Source of the DNA: Clostridia bacterium
GTDB lineage: Bacteria > Bacillota > Clostridia > Christensenellales > Aristaeellaceae
Assembly: GCA_017937655.1 (NCBI GenBank)
Contig: JAGBDE010000051.1
Span: 1 to 48,161 of the forward strand
Direction: 5' to 3'
Length of the DNA: 48,161 bases
Part shown: one piece after another, positions 36,922 to 44,693 of the stretch
Layout of the letters: each line of letters begins with the position of its first letter
Position numbering within the stretch: the stretch's first letter is position 1
Translations under genes and position numbers: made by a program
The notes under the pieces: generated by a model
Seen by the model: the letters and a program-made list of their open reading frames with translations, nothing else
Databases searched by the model: none
What the model was told of the DNA's origin: nothing

Positions 36922-37617
36922 ATGTTTCAAGGGTTTCCCGAGGAAACCATCCGGTTTTTCCTGGACGTGCGCTTTCATAATGACATGGCCTTTGTCCATG
37001 CCCATGAAAAAGAGTACAAAGAATACGTAAAGCAGCCTTTCTATTCCTTCATTGAAGCCCTGGGCGACACCATGCTTTCCATCTCGGACGATATGGAAAT
37101 CCGCCCGGTGAAATGCCTGGCCAGGCTGCGCCGGGACACCCGCTTCACTAAGGACAAATCCCCATACCGGGATCATCTCTGGCTGTGCTTCCGCCGGGCC
37201 GGCGCCTCCAAGGAGGGCTCGGTCAACTACTGGTTTGAGCTGACGCCGGAAACGGTGGACTGGGGCCTGGGCTTCTGGTTTGAAAACCGGTCGGCCATGA
37301 ACACCCTGCGCAAGCGGATGGTGGAAAAGCCGGACGAGGTACTGGAAGCCCTCCGCAAAAGCCGCCTCCCCGGCAAGGATCTGCTGGTGGACGGCCGGCG
37401 CTACCAGCGCATGAAGCCTCCGGAGGGCATGCCGCTGCCTTTGGCGCTGCTCTACCCCATGAAGGAAATGTTCATTCAGCGCGTGAACGTGCCCTTCGGC
37501 AAGGTTTACACCCCGGAGATCCTGGACATGGTCCGCAAGGATTTTCTCAGGCTCAAGCCTATGTACAAGCTGCTTTGTTCCGTAGCGGACGAAGCCAACG
37601 CATCTTTAGACCCGTAA
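36922..37617 (+). CDS. DUF2461 domain protein
   Basis: 231 aa; the whole protein is one DUF2461 (TIGR02453) domain, recognisable by RLRRDTRFTKDKSPYRDHLWL, YWFELTPE and LPGKDLLVDGRRYQR. The function of the family is not established. No signal peptide. CAGGGGAAAT precedes the ATG, 17 nt after the membrane protein stop, so it may be cotranscribed with it and with the phosphomannomutase. Confidence 0.85.
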   Translation: MFQGFPEETIRFFLDVRFHNDMAFVHAHEKEYKEYVKQPFYSFIEALGDTMLSISDDMEIRPVKCLARLRRDTRFTKDKSPYRDHLWLCFRRAGASKEGSVNYWFELTPETVDWGLGFWFENRSAMNTLRKRMVEKPDEVLEALRKSRLPGKDLLVDGRRYQRMKPPEGMPLPLALLYPMKEMFIQRVNVPFGKVYTPEILDMVRKDFLRLKPMYKLLCSVADEANASLDP

Positions 37618-37644
37618 GCAGGACGATTAGCAGGAGGAAGAAAC

Positions 37645-39150
37645 ATGGATTACAAGAAACTCAAAAGCGGTTCCGACGTACGTGGAGTAGCCATTGGCGA
37701 GAACGCCGTCCTGACCAAGGATGTGGCCCGGATCCTGGGCGCAGCCTATGCCCAGTATATGGCCAAGAAGCTGGATAAGCCCGTGGAGAGCCTGACCGTG
37801 GCTCTGGGCCGTGACAGCCGTCTTTCCGGCCCCGACCTGCTGACCGCCACCGCCGAGGGCATTGTGTCCACCGGCGCGAACGCTGCAGATTATGGCATGT
37901 GCACCACCCCCGCCATGTATATGGCCATCATGACCGAAGGCTTCCAGCCCGACGCTTCCATCATGATCACCGCCAGCCATCACCCCTGGATGATGAACGG
38001 CCTCAAGTTCTTCACCCCTGAAGGCGGCCTGGGCTTCCATGAGCTGGACGACGTGCTGGACATCGCCAAGGAGATTGAAACCGTGGGCGAGGCCAAGGGT
38101 CAGATCGTCCACACCCCCTTCCTGCCCACCTACAAGAAGCACCTGCAGGATCTGATCATCAGCGGCGTGCAGCCCGATGTGCAGAAGCCCCTTCTGGGCC
38201 TGCATGTGGTGGTGGATGCCGGCAACGGCGCGGGCGGCTTCTACGCCGACGTGCTGGAAGAGCTGGGCGCATGGGTGGAAGGCAGCCAGTTCCTGGAGCC
38301 GGACGGCCATTTCCCCAACCACATCCCCAACCCCGAGAACAAAGAAGCCATGGCTTCCATTTCTTCTGCCGTGCTTCGCGTGGGCGCCGACCTGGGCGTG
38401 ATCTTTGACGCCGACTGCGACCGCGCCGCCATCGTGGATCACACCGGCAAGGAGATCAACCGCAACCGCCTGATCGCCATGATCAGCGCCATCCTGCTGG
38501 AAGAAATGCCCGGCGCCACCATTGTCACCGACTCCGTCACCTCCTCTGGCTTGGCCGATTTCATCCAGGAGTGGGGCGGCGTGCACTACCGCTATAAGAG
38601 AGGCTACCGCAACGTCATCGACGAAGCCGTTCGCCTCAATGAAGCAGGCGTCAACTGCCCCCTGGCCATCGAGACCAGCGGCCACGCAGCCCTGCGCAGC
38701 AACCATTTCCTGGACGACGGCATGTACCTGGTTACCGTGCTGCTGATCAAGGCCATGCAGATGAAGCAGCAGGGCGAGAACCTGTCCAAGCTGCTGGACG
38801 GCCTCAAGGAGCCCGTGGAAAGCGCGGAGATCCGCCTGAACGTGGTCACCGAGGACTTCGCCAACGATGCCCGTCAGGAGATCGAGAAGCTGATGGAATA
38901 CGCCACCGAGCAGGAAGACTGGCACATTGCCCCGGACAACCGGGAAGGCGTGCGCATCTCCTTTGACATCGACAATCAGCTCAACGCTGCCTGGTTCCTG
39001 CTGCGCCTCAGCGTCCACGATCCGGTCATGCCCCTCAACGCCGAAAGCGATGTGGAGGGCGGCCTGAAAATCGTCCTGAGCAAGCTGTACGAAGCCATTT
39101 CCGGCACCAACGTTGTGGATCTTTCTCCCTTGAAGAAGGCGCTGGAATAA
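37645..39150 (+). CDS. Phosphomannomutase / phosphoglucomutase
   Basis: 501 aa alpha-D-phosphohexomutase. The phosphoserine loop is TASHHPWMMNG, the metal loop is DADCDRAAI, the sugar-binding loop is ETSGHAALRSN, and a C-terminal phosphate-binding domain follows (RISFDIDNQ region). It interconverts hexose 1- and 6-phosphates, feeding nucleotide-sugar synthesis, which fits the glycosyltransferases elsewhere in the window. The serine loop has TASHHP where many members have TASHNP. AGGAGGAAG precedes the ATG. Confidence 0.92.
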   Translation: MDYKKLKSGSDVRGVAIGENAVLTKDVARILGAAYAQYMAKKLDKPVESLTVALGRDSRLSGPDLLTATAEGIVSTGANAADYGMCTTPAMYMAIMTEGFQPDASIMITASHHPWMMNGLKFFTPEGGLGFHELDDVLDIAKEIETVGEAKGQIVHTPFLPTYKKHLQDLIISGVQPDVQKPLLGLHVVVDAGNGAGGFYADVLEELGAWVEGSQFLEPDGHFPNHIPNPENKEAMASISSAVLRVGADLGVIFDADCDRAAIVDHTGKEINRNRLIAMISAILLEEMPGATIVTDSVTSSGLADFIQEWGGVHYRYKRGYRNVIDEAVRLNEAGVNCPLAIETSGHAALRSNHFLDDGMYLVTVLLIKAMQMKQQGENLSKLLDGLKEPVESAEIRLNVVTEDFANDARQEIEKLMEYATEQEDWHIAPDNREGVRISFDIDNQLNAAWFLLRLSVHDPVMPLNAESDVEGGLKIVLSKLYEAISGTNVVDLSPLKKALE

Positions 39151-39157
39151 TTCAATA

Positions 39158-39206
39158 GGAAGAAGGCCTATACGCGTCAACCCGTGTGCGGGCCTTCCTT
39201 TTTTTG
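39158..39206 (+). terminator. Terminator after the phosphohexomutase gene
   Basis: GAAGGCC (39162-39168) pairs with GGCCTTC (39191-39197), followed by CCTTTTTTT. A competing small hairpin CCCG/CGGG (39181-39192) overlaps the right arm. Confidence 0.65.
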
Positions 39207-39220
39207 AAACGAAGGGGGAT

Positions 39221-40036
39221 ATGCATTTGATCGGCGCGATCATTGGAGATATTGTTGGTTCCCGGTTTGAGTTCAATAACTGTCGGCACAAGTATTTCAA
39301 GCTGTTTGCCCCGGAATGCTTTGCCACGGACGACAGCATCATGACTCTGGCCATCGGCAAGGCGCTGATGGAAAGCCAGCCGGATTGGAGCGATCTGGGT
39401 CGGCAGGCGGTTCGCTGGATGCAGGAGATCGGTCGGCCTTATCCGTTTTGCGGCTATGGCCTGCGGTTTTCGGACTGGATTTACAGCGACGATCCTCAGC
39501 CCTATAACAGCTTTGGCAACGGGGCTGCCATGCGGGTCAGCGCCTGCGGTTTTGTGGCAAAAAGCCTGGAAGAAGCCAAGTATCTGGCCAAAACCGTCAC
39601 CGAGGTGAGCCACAACCATCCGGAGGGGCTGAAGGGCGCGGAAGCCACCGTGGTAGCCATTTACATGGCGCGCACGGGCAGCACCATGGAAGAGATCCGT
39701 GACGTGATCCACCGGGAGTACTATCCCATGGATTTCACCATTGACGGCATCCGGGACACCTACCAGTTCAACGAAACCTGCCAGGACACGGTGCCGCAGG
39801 CCTTGATGGCGTTCTTTGAATCCACCGGCTTTGAGGACGCCATCCGCACGGCCATTTCTGTGGGCGGCGACAGCGATACCCTGGCCGCTATTACCGGCGG
39901 CGTTGCGGAAGCCTATTACGGCGTGCCGGAGGAATTGAAACAGCAGGCGCTGGGCTTCCTGGATGAACGGCTTTCCGGGATTCTTTTTGAATATTGGACA
40001 AAAAAAAAGAAGGAGCATTGCTCCTTCTTTTTATAG
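39221..40036 (+). CDS. ADP-ribosylglycohydrolase (DraG-like) family protein
   Basis: 271 aa. Family motifs: GAIIGDIVGSRFE at the start, TDDSIMTLAIGKAL with the acidic metal ligands, GNGAAMRVSACGF, and VGGDSDTLAAITGGVAEAYYG with the second metal site. The enzymes remove ADP-ribose from proteins or nucleic acids, or hydrolyse related compounds; no toxin or ADP-ribosyltransferase partner is visible nearby. GAAGGGGG precedes the ATG. The last residues (KKKKEHCSFFL) are encoded by the terminator stem at 40004-40032, so the C-terminus is set by the terminator. Confidence 0.9.
   Translation: MHLIGAIIGDIVGSRFEFNNCRHKYFKLFAPECFATDDSIMTLAIGKALMESQPDWSDLGRQAVRWMQEIGRPYPFCGYGLRFSDWIYSDDPQPYNSFGNGAAMRVSACGFVAKSLEEAKYLAKTVTEVSHNHPEGLKGAEATVVAIYMARTGSTMEEIRDVIHREYYPMDFTIDGIRDTYQFNETCQDTVPQALMAFFESTGFEDAIRTAISVGGDSDTLAAITGGVAEAYYGVPEELKQQALGFLDERLSGILFEYWTKKKKEHCSFFL
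40004..40034. terminator. Bidirectional terminator inside coding sequence
   Basis: A perfect 13-bp stem (40004-40016 with 40020-40032, loop ATT) with A run on the left and T run on the right. It lies within the end of the ADP-ribosylglycohydrolase gene and at the stop of the convergent GNAT gene; the two stop codons overlap by 6 nt. Confidence 0.85.
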
Positions 40037-40498
40037 CGAAAGTATGAAAACCGTGCATCCATCCTCTTCACCGATTCGCTGGAACCCCAGTTTTTCCGCA
40101 ATGTGCCGGGTGGATTTCTGCCCCGGGTCGCATTCCAGGATCAACCCGGGAATGCCCTGCTGCCGGGCATGGTCCATCAGCGCGAGGGATACCTCGCTGG
40201 CGATGCCCTTGCCCCAGGAATTCCGGCGGATGACCCAGCCCAGCTCCCAGTCCCGGCTGCCCGGATAGGGGTGGAAAATCACATGGCCGATGAGTTCACT
40301 GGTGGCTTTCCAAACCAAGGCGTGAACCAGTGGGGGAGTGGCGAGAACCACATCCCGGATGAATGCCTGGGTTTTCGGCAGATCGAAGGGCGGCTCAATG
40401 TAGCGCATGACCTCCGGGTCAGACAGGCAAAGATGCAATGCCTCGGCGTCGTCCAAAGAAAGGGGACGAATGAGGCAGCGCTTTGTTTCCAGATACAT
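40031..40498 (-). CDS. GNAT family N-acetyltransferase
   Basis: 155 aa, RimJ/RimL-like. TKRCLIRPLSLDDAEAL at the start, the acetyl-CoA loop region ELGWVIRRNSWGKGIASEV (Arg/Gly pattern), and CDPGQKSTRHIAEKLGFQ near the end. The substrate is unknown. The ATG at 40498 has GAGGAGG 6 nt upstream; an in-frame start at 40519 would overlap yraN. It is the last gene of the glyA operon. Confidence 0.88.
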   Translation of the reverse strand: MYLETKRCLIRPLSLDDAEALHLCLSDPEVMRYIEPPFDLPKTQAFIRDVVLATPPLVHALVWKATSELIGHVIFHPYPGSRDWELGWVIRRNSWGKGIASEVSLALMDHARQQGIPGLILECDPGQKSTRHIAEKLGFQRIGEEDGCTVFILSL

Positions 40499-40509
40499 AT
40501 TCTTCCTCC

Positions 40510-40872
40510 TCAGTCCCATTCCCGGCCCTGAAACGCGTCCGGCAGATGCAAAACGCCATCCTGGGTGATCTCCACCACGTCAAAACGAACGGCGCCGGGC
40601 CAGGGGTATTCGGAAAGGAAGCAGCGGGCGGTTTTCACGATGCGCTGCTGCTTGCGGCGGGTGACGGCGCTCTCGCCGCTGCGGGCCCCGGATTTGGGGC
40701 GGTACTTCACTTCCACGAAGACCAGCACGCCGCTTTGTTCCATCACCAGATCGATTTCACCAAAAGGGGAATGGTACCGCTGTAGCAGCAGTACCATTCC
40801 TTTGCTTGTCAGGAAATCGGCGGCGAGCTGTTCACCCCGGATGCCCTTGACGTATGCAGTTGAATCAGTCAT
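40510..40872 (-). CDS. yraN: YraN family (UPF0102) nuclease-fold protein
   Basis: 120 aa. The restriction-endonuclease-like core is [22 protein letters not shown], with the GExD...ExK catalytic pattern, preceded by the family helix [12 protein letters not shown]. The role is unsettled; relatives sit beside rnhB in many genomes, whereas here it is 36 kb away. Its ATG overlaps the glyA stop by 8 nt. Confidence 0.9.
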   Translation of the reverse strand: MTDSTAYVKGIRGEQLAADFLTSKGMVLLLQRYHSPFGEIDLVMEQSGVLVFVEVKYRPKSGARSGESAVTRRKQQRIVKTARCFLSEYPWPGAVRFDVVEITQDGVLHLPDAFQGREWD

Positions 40873-42115
40873 TGGGGAAGGTTTCGTAGAGGGGGAAGGC
40901 CTTCATCATTTCTTCCACTTCGGCCTTCACGTCAGGGCAAGCAGCTTCGCCGCCGTCGATGACCTTGCGGATGAAACCGGCAATCTTGGCCATGTCGGCT
41001 TCCTTCATGCCGCGGGTGGTAACGGCAGGGGTGCCGACGCGCACGCCGCTGGTGATGAAGGGGCTGCGCTGTTCGCCGGGGATGGTGTTCTTGTTGACGG
41101 TAATGTTGCACAGGCCCAGCAGAGCTTCCAGTTCCTTGCCGGTGCGCTCGGTGTTGGTCAGGTCGATGAGGATCAGGTGGTTGTCAGTACCATCGGAAAC
41201 CATCTTGATATCGTTGGCGCGGAAGGCGTTTTCCAGAGCCTTGGCGTTGAGGACGATCTGCTTCTGATAAGCCTTGAACTCGGGCTTGAGGGCCTCGCCG
41301 AAGCACACAGCCTTGGCAGCGATGACATGCATCAGAGGGCCGCCCTGGGTGCCGGGGAAAATGGCCTTGTCGATGGCCTTGGCGTATTCTTCCTTGCACA
41401 GGATCATGCCGCCGCGGGGGCCGCGCAGGGTCTTGTGGGTGGTGGTAGTCACAAAATCGGCGTAGGGGACAGGGCTTTCGTGCTCACCGGCAGCAACCAG
41501 GCCGGCAATGTGGGCCATATCCACCATGAACAGGGCGCCGCATTCCTTGGCGATCTCGCTGAGGCGCTTGAAGTCGATGGCGCGGGGGTAGGCGGATGCG
41601 CCGGCAACGATCAGCTTGGGCTTGTTTTCCAGGGCCAGCTGACGCACCACATCGTAGTCGATGCGGCCGGTGGTTTCATCCACGCCGTAGGGCACAAAGT
41701 TGAAGTACTTGCCGCTCATGTTCACGGGGCTGCCGTGGGTCAGGTGACCGCCGTGGCTCAGGTTCATGCCCAGCACGGTGTCGCCGGGATTCAGCACGGC
41801 AAAATAAACGGCGGTGTTGGCCTGGGCACCGCTGTGGGGCTGCACATTGGCATGCTCAGCGCCAAACAGTTCCTTGGCACGGTCACGAGCCAGATCCTCC
41901 ACAACGTCCACATACTGGCAGCCGCCATAGTAGCGTTTTGCGGGATAGCCTTCGGCGTATTTGTTGGTCAAGGGAGAGCCCATGGCCTCCATGACGGCGG
42001 GCGTTACAAAGTTTTCCGAAGCGATGAGCTCAATATGAGCCCGCTGACGGTTCACTTCATCGGTCATTGCCTGAAATACTGCGGGATCTGCCTTCATTAC
42101 GTGCGAAAAGTTCAT
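40865..42115 (-). CDS. glyA: Serine hydroxymethyltransferase
   Basis: 416 aa PLP enzyme. [10 protein letters not shown], the [16 protein letters not shown] segment and the PLP-lysine motif [13 protein letters not shown] are all present. It converts serine to glycine and makes methylene-tetrahydrofolate, the cofactor TrmFO uses. The ATG at 42115 is chosen because GGAGGGG lies 8 nt upstream; the longer opening from 42190 runs into the SRP RNA gene. Confidence 0.97.
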   Translation of the reverse strand: MNFSHVMKADPAVFQAMTDEVNRQRAHIELIASENFVTPAVMEAMGSPLTNKYAEGYPAKRYYGGCQYVDVVEDLARDRAKELFGAEHANVQPHSGAQANTAVYFAVLNPGDTVLGMNLSHGGHLTHGSPVNMSGKYFNFVPYGVDETTGRIDYDVVRQLALENKPKLIVAGASAYPRAIDFKRLSEIAKECGALFMVDMAHIAGLVAAGEHESPVPYADFVTTTTHKTLRGPRGGMILCKEEYAKAIDKAIFPGTQGGPLMHVIAAKAVCFGEALKPEFKAYQKQIVLNAKALENAFRANDIKMVSDGTDNHLILIDLTNTERTGKELEALLGLCNITVNKNTIPGEQRSPFITSGVRVGTPAVTTRGMKEADMAKIAGFIRKVIDGGEAACPDVKAEVEEMMKAFPLYETFPND

Positions 42116-42159
42116 CTGTACTTCCCCTCCAAACTTATCAAAAAACCGTACACACTCAA

Positions 42160-42256
42160 GCCGAGCAACCCCGCAGCACATCCCAAACAACGCTTACTGC
42201 TGCTTCCTTCCGGACCTGACAGGGTTCACGCATTGAAATCGCACAGGACTCAACCG
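42160..42256 (-). ncRNA. ffs: Small-type bacterial SRP RNA (4.5S)
   Basis: The minus strand contains the invariant apical sequence GTCAGGTCCGGAAGGAAGCA (42220-42201), the Ffh-binding hairpin with GGAA tetraloop. Flanking CAATGC/GCGTTG (about 42234 and 42195) and TTGAG/CTCGG at the ends can pair, giving a roughly 97-nt hairpin RNA. There is no Alu-domain sequence, so it is the short form. A run of six T follows at about 42145-42140. The ends are approximate. Confidence 0.88.
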
Positions 42257-42278
42257 TCATCATGCATACGGCCTAACT

Positions 42279-42307
42279 ATTGTACCCGTAATGCGGGAAA
42301 TAAGCAA
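42279..42307 (-). promoter_or_regulatory. Promoter of the SRP RNA gene
   Basis: Minus-strand TTGCTT, 17-nt spacer, TACAAT, placing the start near 42272, about 15 nt before the predicted RNA. The spacer contains a small dyad CCCG/CGGG. Transcripts reading past the T run could also serve glyA. Confidence 0.6.
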
Positions 42308-42313
42308 GTTTTT

Positions 42314-42490
42314 TTCCCGTTTTTTTCAAAGAAAAACGGGCATTTCCGCCCGCTTCTGGTTGCCAAAATGTGGAGGTGCAGGAGGCACTGCCTCCTGCCG
42401 GGTGTGGGCAGAGCCCACAAGCCTTACGCCGCAGCGTTTTCAAGCAAGCACAGCAAGCACCGTAGGTGCAAGATGTGCGGCTTTGCTGGA
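42314..42490. repeat. Structured intergenic repeat-like region
   Basis: No gene is visible between 42308 and 42529. Successive perfect hairpins: CCCGTTTTT/AAAAACGGG (about 42315-42339), GCAGGAGGC/GCCTCCTGC (42378-42398, 3-nt loop), TGTGGGC/GCCCACA (42403-42419, 3-nt loop), and GCACC/GGTGC (42457-42469) enclosed by GCCGCA/TGCGGC (42428-42481). The regular, tight hairpins suggest a dispersed extragenic repeat or a structured RNA rather than a simple terminator. Confidence 0.55.
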
Positions 42491-42529
42491 AATGAATGGG
42501 TTTATCGCGAGCTGGAAATAAGGCTTTTT

Positions 42530-43156
42530 TCAGCCCCTGAACAGGGCGGTGATTTCTTCCATGCTTCGCACGGTTTTCACGGCTGTGGTGGTGGGATAGA
42601 AGCCGTCCGGGTCAAAGAGGAGGCCATCCATGCCCGCGTTCACGCCGCTGAGGATGTCTATCTCCCTGTCGCCAATCATCAGGCATTCTTTGGGATCTAG
42701 GCGGTTTCGCTCCATCAGGGCCAGGAGCGCATCCGGCGCAGGCTTCATGGGGAATCGGTCGTCCGATGTGACCGCGTCCTGAAACAGCTGGCGGATGCCG
42801 TCACGCTCCAGGTGCCACAGGGCCTTTTTGTCCCGGTGGGTGTAGAGGTAATGCCGGATGCCCATTTCGCTGAGGCTGCGCACGCATTCCACCATGCCCT
42901 CGTAAGGCGGGAACTCGGTTTCCTCTGCGTGAAAGGCGGTGTAGAGCCGCCGGAGCTCCTGCACCTCCACGCCGGTTTCCTCGGACGCGCAGTTCATGGT
43001 GTAGAAGCCGGAGTTCTTCATCCGGGAGAGCAAAACTTCGTCCGCAGGAATGGCCTTGCCGGTGGATTCGTACATCCTTCGTACAGCCCGAACCATTTGC
43101 GGATAGCTGTTGTACAGCGTGCCGTCAAAATCCCAGAAAAGATGGCGGTACATCAT
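42530..43156 (-). CDS. HAD-superfamily (phosphoglycolate phosphatase-like) hydrolase
   Basis: 208 aa. Motif I is DFDGTLYNS, motif II is YTHRD (Thr), motif III is the Lys in PMKPAPD, motif IV is IGDREIDI. The small helical cap lies between I and II, as in the PGP/Gph group. The substrate is unknown. The ATG overlaps the stop of the upstream membrane protein gene (ATGA), and AAGGA precedes it. Confidence 0.88.
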   Translation of the reverse strand: MMYRHLFWDFDGTLYNSYPQMVRAVRRMYESTGKAIPADEVLLSRMKNSGFYTMNCASEETGVEVQELRRLYTAFHAEETEFPPYEGMVECVRSLSEMGIRHYLYTHRDKKALWHLERDGIRQLFQDAVTSDDRFPMKPAPDALLALMERNRLDPKECLMIGDREIDILSGVNAGMDGLLFDPDGFYPTTTAVKTVRSMEEITALFRG

Positions 43157-44511
43157 TCCTTGTCACCGTTTTCGCCGTCTTCGGCATTTTCTTCCTTGGG
43201 GGCGACGATGCTCACCAGCGCCTTTTCCACCCGGTGGTCGCTGATGGTTTCCACCTTGATGTTCAGCCCGTGGATGGTGACCTCGGGGCTGCTGCCGTCC
43301 TCAGGAATGCTGGAGAAGGTGCTGAATACCATGCCGCCCAGGGTGTCGTATTCCTCTTCCAGGGGCAGGGCGATGTCCAGCGCGTCCGCCAGGGTTTCCA
43401 GATCCACGGAGCCGTCCACCCGCCAGAGATTGTCCTCCAGCTTTTCGATCTCGTTGTCCTCGGTGGGGTCAAACTCGTCGTAAATGTTGCCCACAATCTC
43501 TTCCAGCAGGTCTTCCATGGTGACGATGCCGCTCATGCCGCCGTACTCGTCCACCACGATGGCCAGATGCACCTTCTGCTTCTGCATATCGCTGAAGAGG
43601 GTATCGGCGGGGACGGTTTCCGGCACCAGGTAAGCGGAGCGGAGCAGCTCCCGCACGGTTTTGGGCTGGGCCGCATGGGCGTTGAGCAAAAAGTCTCGGG
43701 TGTTGAGCACGCCGATGATGTCGTCAATGTGTTCATCATAAACCGGGAAACGGCTCAGGCCGCTTTCCTGGATGGTGGAGATGATCTCCTCCTGGGTGTC
43801 CTCCACATGGATGGCCACAACGTCCATCCGGTGCACCATCACGTCGGCGGCGGTCATGTTGTTGAACTCAAAAATGTTCTCAATCATGGCACGCTCGTCC
43901 TGCTCGATGGCGCCGCTTTCGCTGCCGATGTCCACCATCATGCGGATCTCTTCCTCCGTCACTTCCTCGCCGGAGGCGTCAGGCTTGATGCCCAGCAGCC
44001 GCAGCACGCCGTTGGTGCTGGCGGAAAGCAGCCACACCACGGGGGTGAACAGGGTGGACATGAACTTGATGACGCTGCAGCTGAACCGGGCGAACTTTTC
44101 CGGATACTGCAGGGCGATCCGCTTGGGAGCCAGCTCGCCCAGGACGATCATGAAGAAGCTCAGGATCAGCGTGACCAGGACGACGCAGATGGTTTCCAGG
44201 GTTTTTGCGGAAACAAAAGTGAACCCAGCGCTCTCCAATGCTTTGCTCAGCAGCGATGCAAACTGATCAGCTGCGAATGCACTGGCAAGAAAACCGCTCA
44301 AAGTGATGCAGACCTGAATGGTGGAAAGAAACTTGGTGGGAGCTTCAATCATCTTCAGCATCAGCTTCGCTTTAGCGTCGCCGGATTCCGCTTGTTTACG
44401 GACTTTATTTTCATTAAGGGATACAACGGCTGTTTCCGTTGCTGCAAAGAATGCGTTGACCAGGATCAGGATAATCTGAAGCAAGATTTGACTGCCTATG
44501 GGCTCGTCCAA
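43153..44511 (-). CDS. CNNM/CorC-type membrane protein with CBS pair
   Basis: 452 aa, often named hemolysin-family or TlyC-like. An N-terminal DUF21 membrane domain with three or four helices (about 8-160, [15 protein letters not shown]) is followed by two CBS motifs (about 220-340, [11 protein letters not shown] and [25 protein letters not shown]) and a C-terminal CorC_HlyC domain (about 355-435). Family members are linked to Mg2+ or Co2+ efflux; the hemolysin label is historical. The start is TTG at 44511 with GGAGGG 6 nt upstream. Confidence 0.9.
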   Translation of the reverse strand: MDEPIGSQILLQIILILVNAFFAATETAVVSLNENKVRKQAESGDAKAKLMLKMIEAPTKFLSTIQVCITLSGFLASAFAADQFASLLSKALESAGFTFVSAKTLETICVVLVTLILSFFMIVLGELAPKRIALQYPEKFARFSCSVIKFMSTLFTPVVWLLSASTNGVLRLLGIKPDASGEEVTEEEIRMMVDIGSESGAIEQDERAMIENIFEFNNMTAADVMVHRMDVVAIHVEDTQEEIISTIQESGLSRFPVYDEHIDDIIGVLNTRDFLLNAHAAQPKTVRELLRSAYLVPETVPADTLFSDMQKQKVHLAIVVDEYGGMSGIVTMEDLLEEIVGNIYDEFDPTEDNEIEKLEDNLWRVDGSVDLETLADALDIALPLEEEYDTLGGMVFSTFSSIPEDGSSPEVTIHGLNIKVETISDHRVEKALVSIVAPKEENAEDGENGDKE

Positions 44512-44559
44512 GGAAAACCCTCCTTTGATTTCCGCGGCATTTTGGCCGCATGATAAAAC

Positions 44560-44588
44560 ATTATACCATATTTTTCACAGAATGAACA
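44560..44588 (-). promoter_or_regulatory. Promoter of the CorC-like/HAD operon
   Basis: Minus-strand TGTTCA, 17-nt spacer, TATAAT with an extended TGG, about 49 nt before the TTG start. A perfect -10. Confidence 0.55.
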
Positions 44589-44603
44589 CATCTATTTTAT
44601 ATT
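44574..44603 (+). promoter_or_regulatory. Promoter of the ABC exporter gene
   Basis: TTCACA, 18-nt spacer, TATATT, about 90 nt before the ATG at 44694. It overlaps the divergent promoter on the other strand, so the two may compete. Confidence 0.35.
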
Positions 44604-44693
44604 CTTTTCAGGGAACGGTTCATTTTCGCAGGAAAACCGCCTGCGGAGATGGAATGTTTATGGTATCCACGCAAAAGACGCAGGAAGGGAAAG

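Noticed and set aside
37969-37998. TASHHP in the phosphohexomutase as a damaged active site.
   Set aside because: The catalytic Ser and first His remain, and from memory a group of clostridial homologues shares TASHHP, so it is probably a normal subfamily variant.
42373-42490. The hairpin array considered as a CRISPR array.
   Set aside because: The hairpins differ in sequence and there are no equal-length spacers or identical repeats, nor cas genes in the window.
40565-42700. A 711-codon plus-strand frame across glyA and the SRP RNA gene.
   Set aside because: It is antisense to glyA and yraN, crosses the SRP RNA, and its translation is low-complexity.
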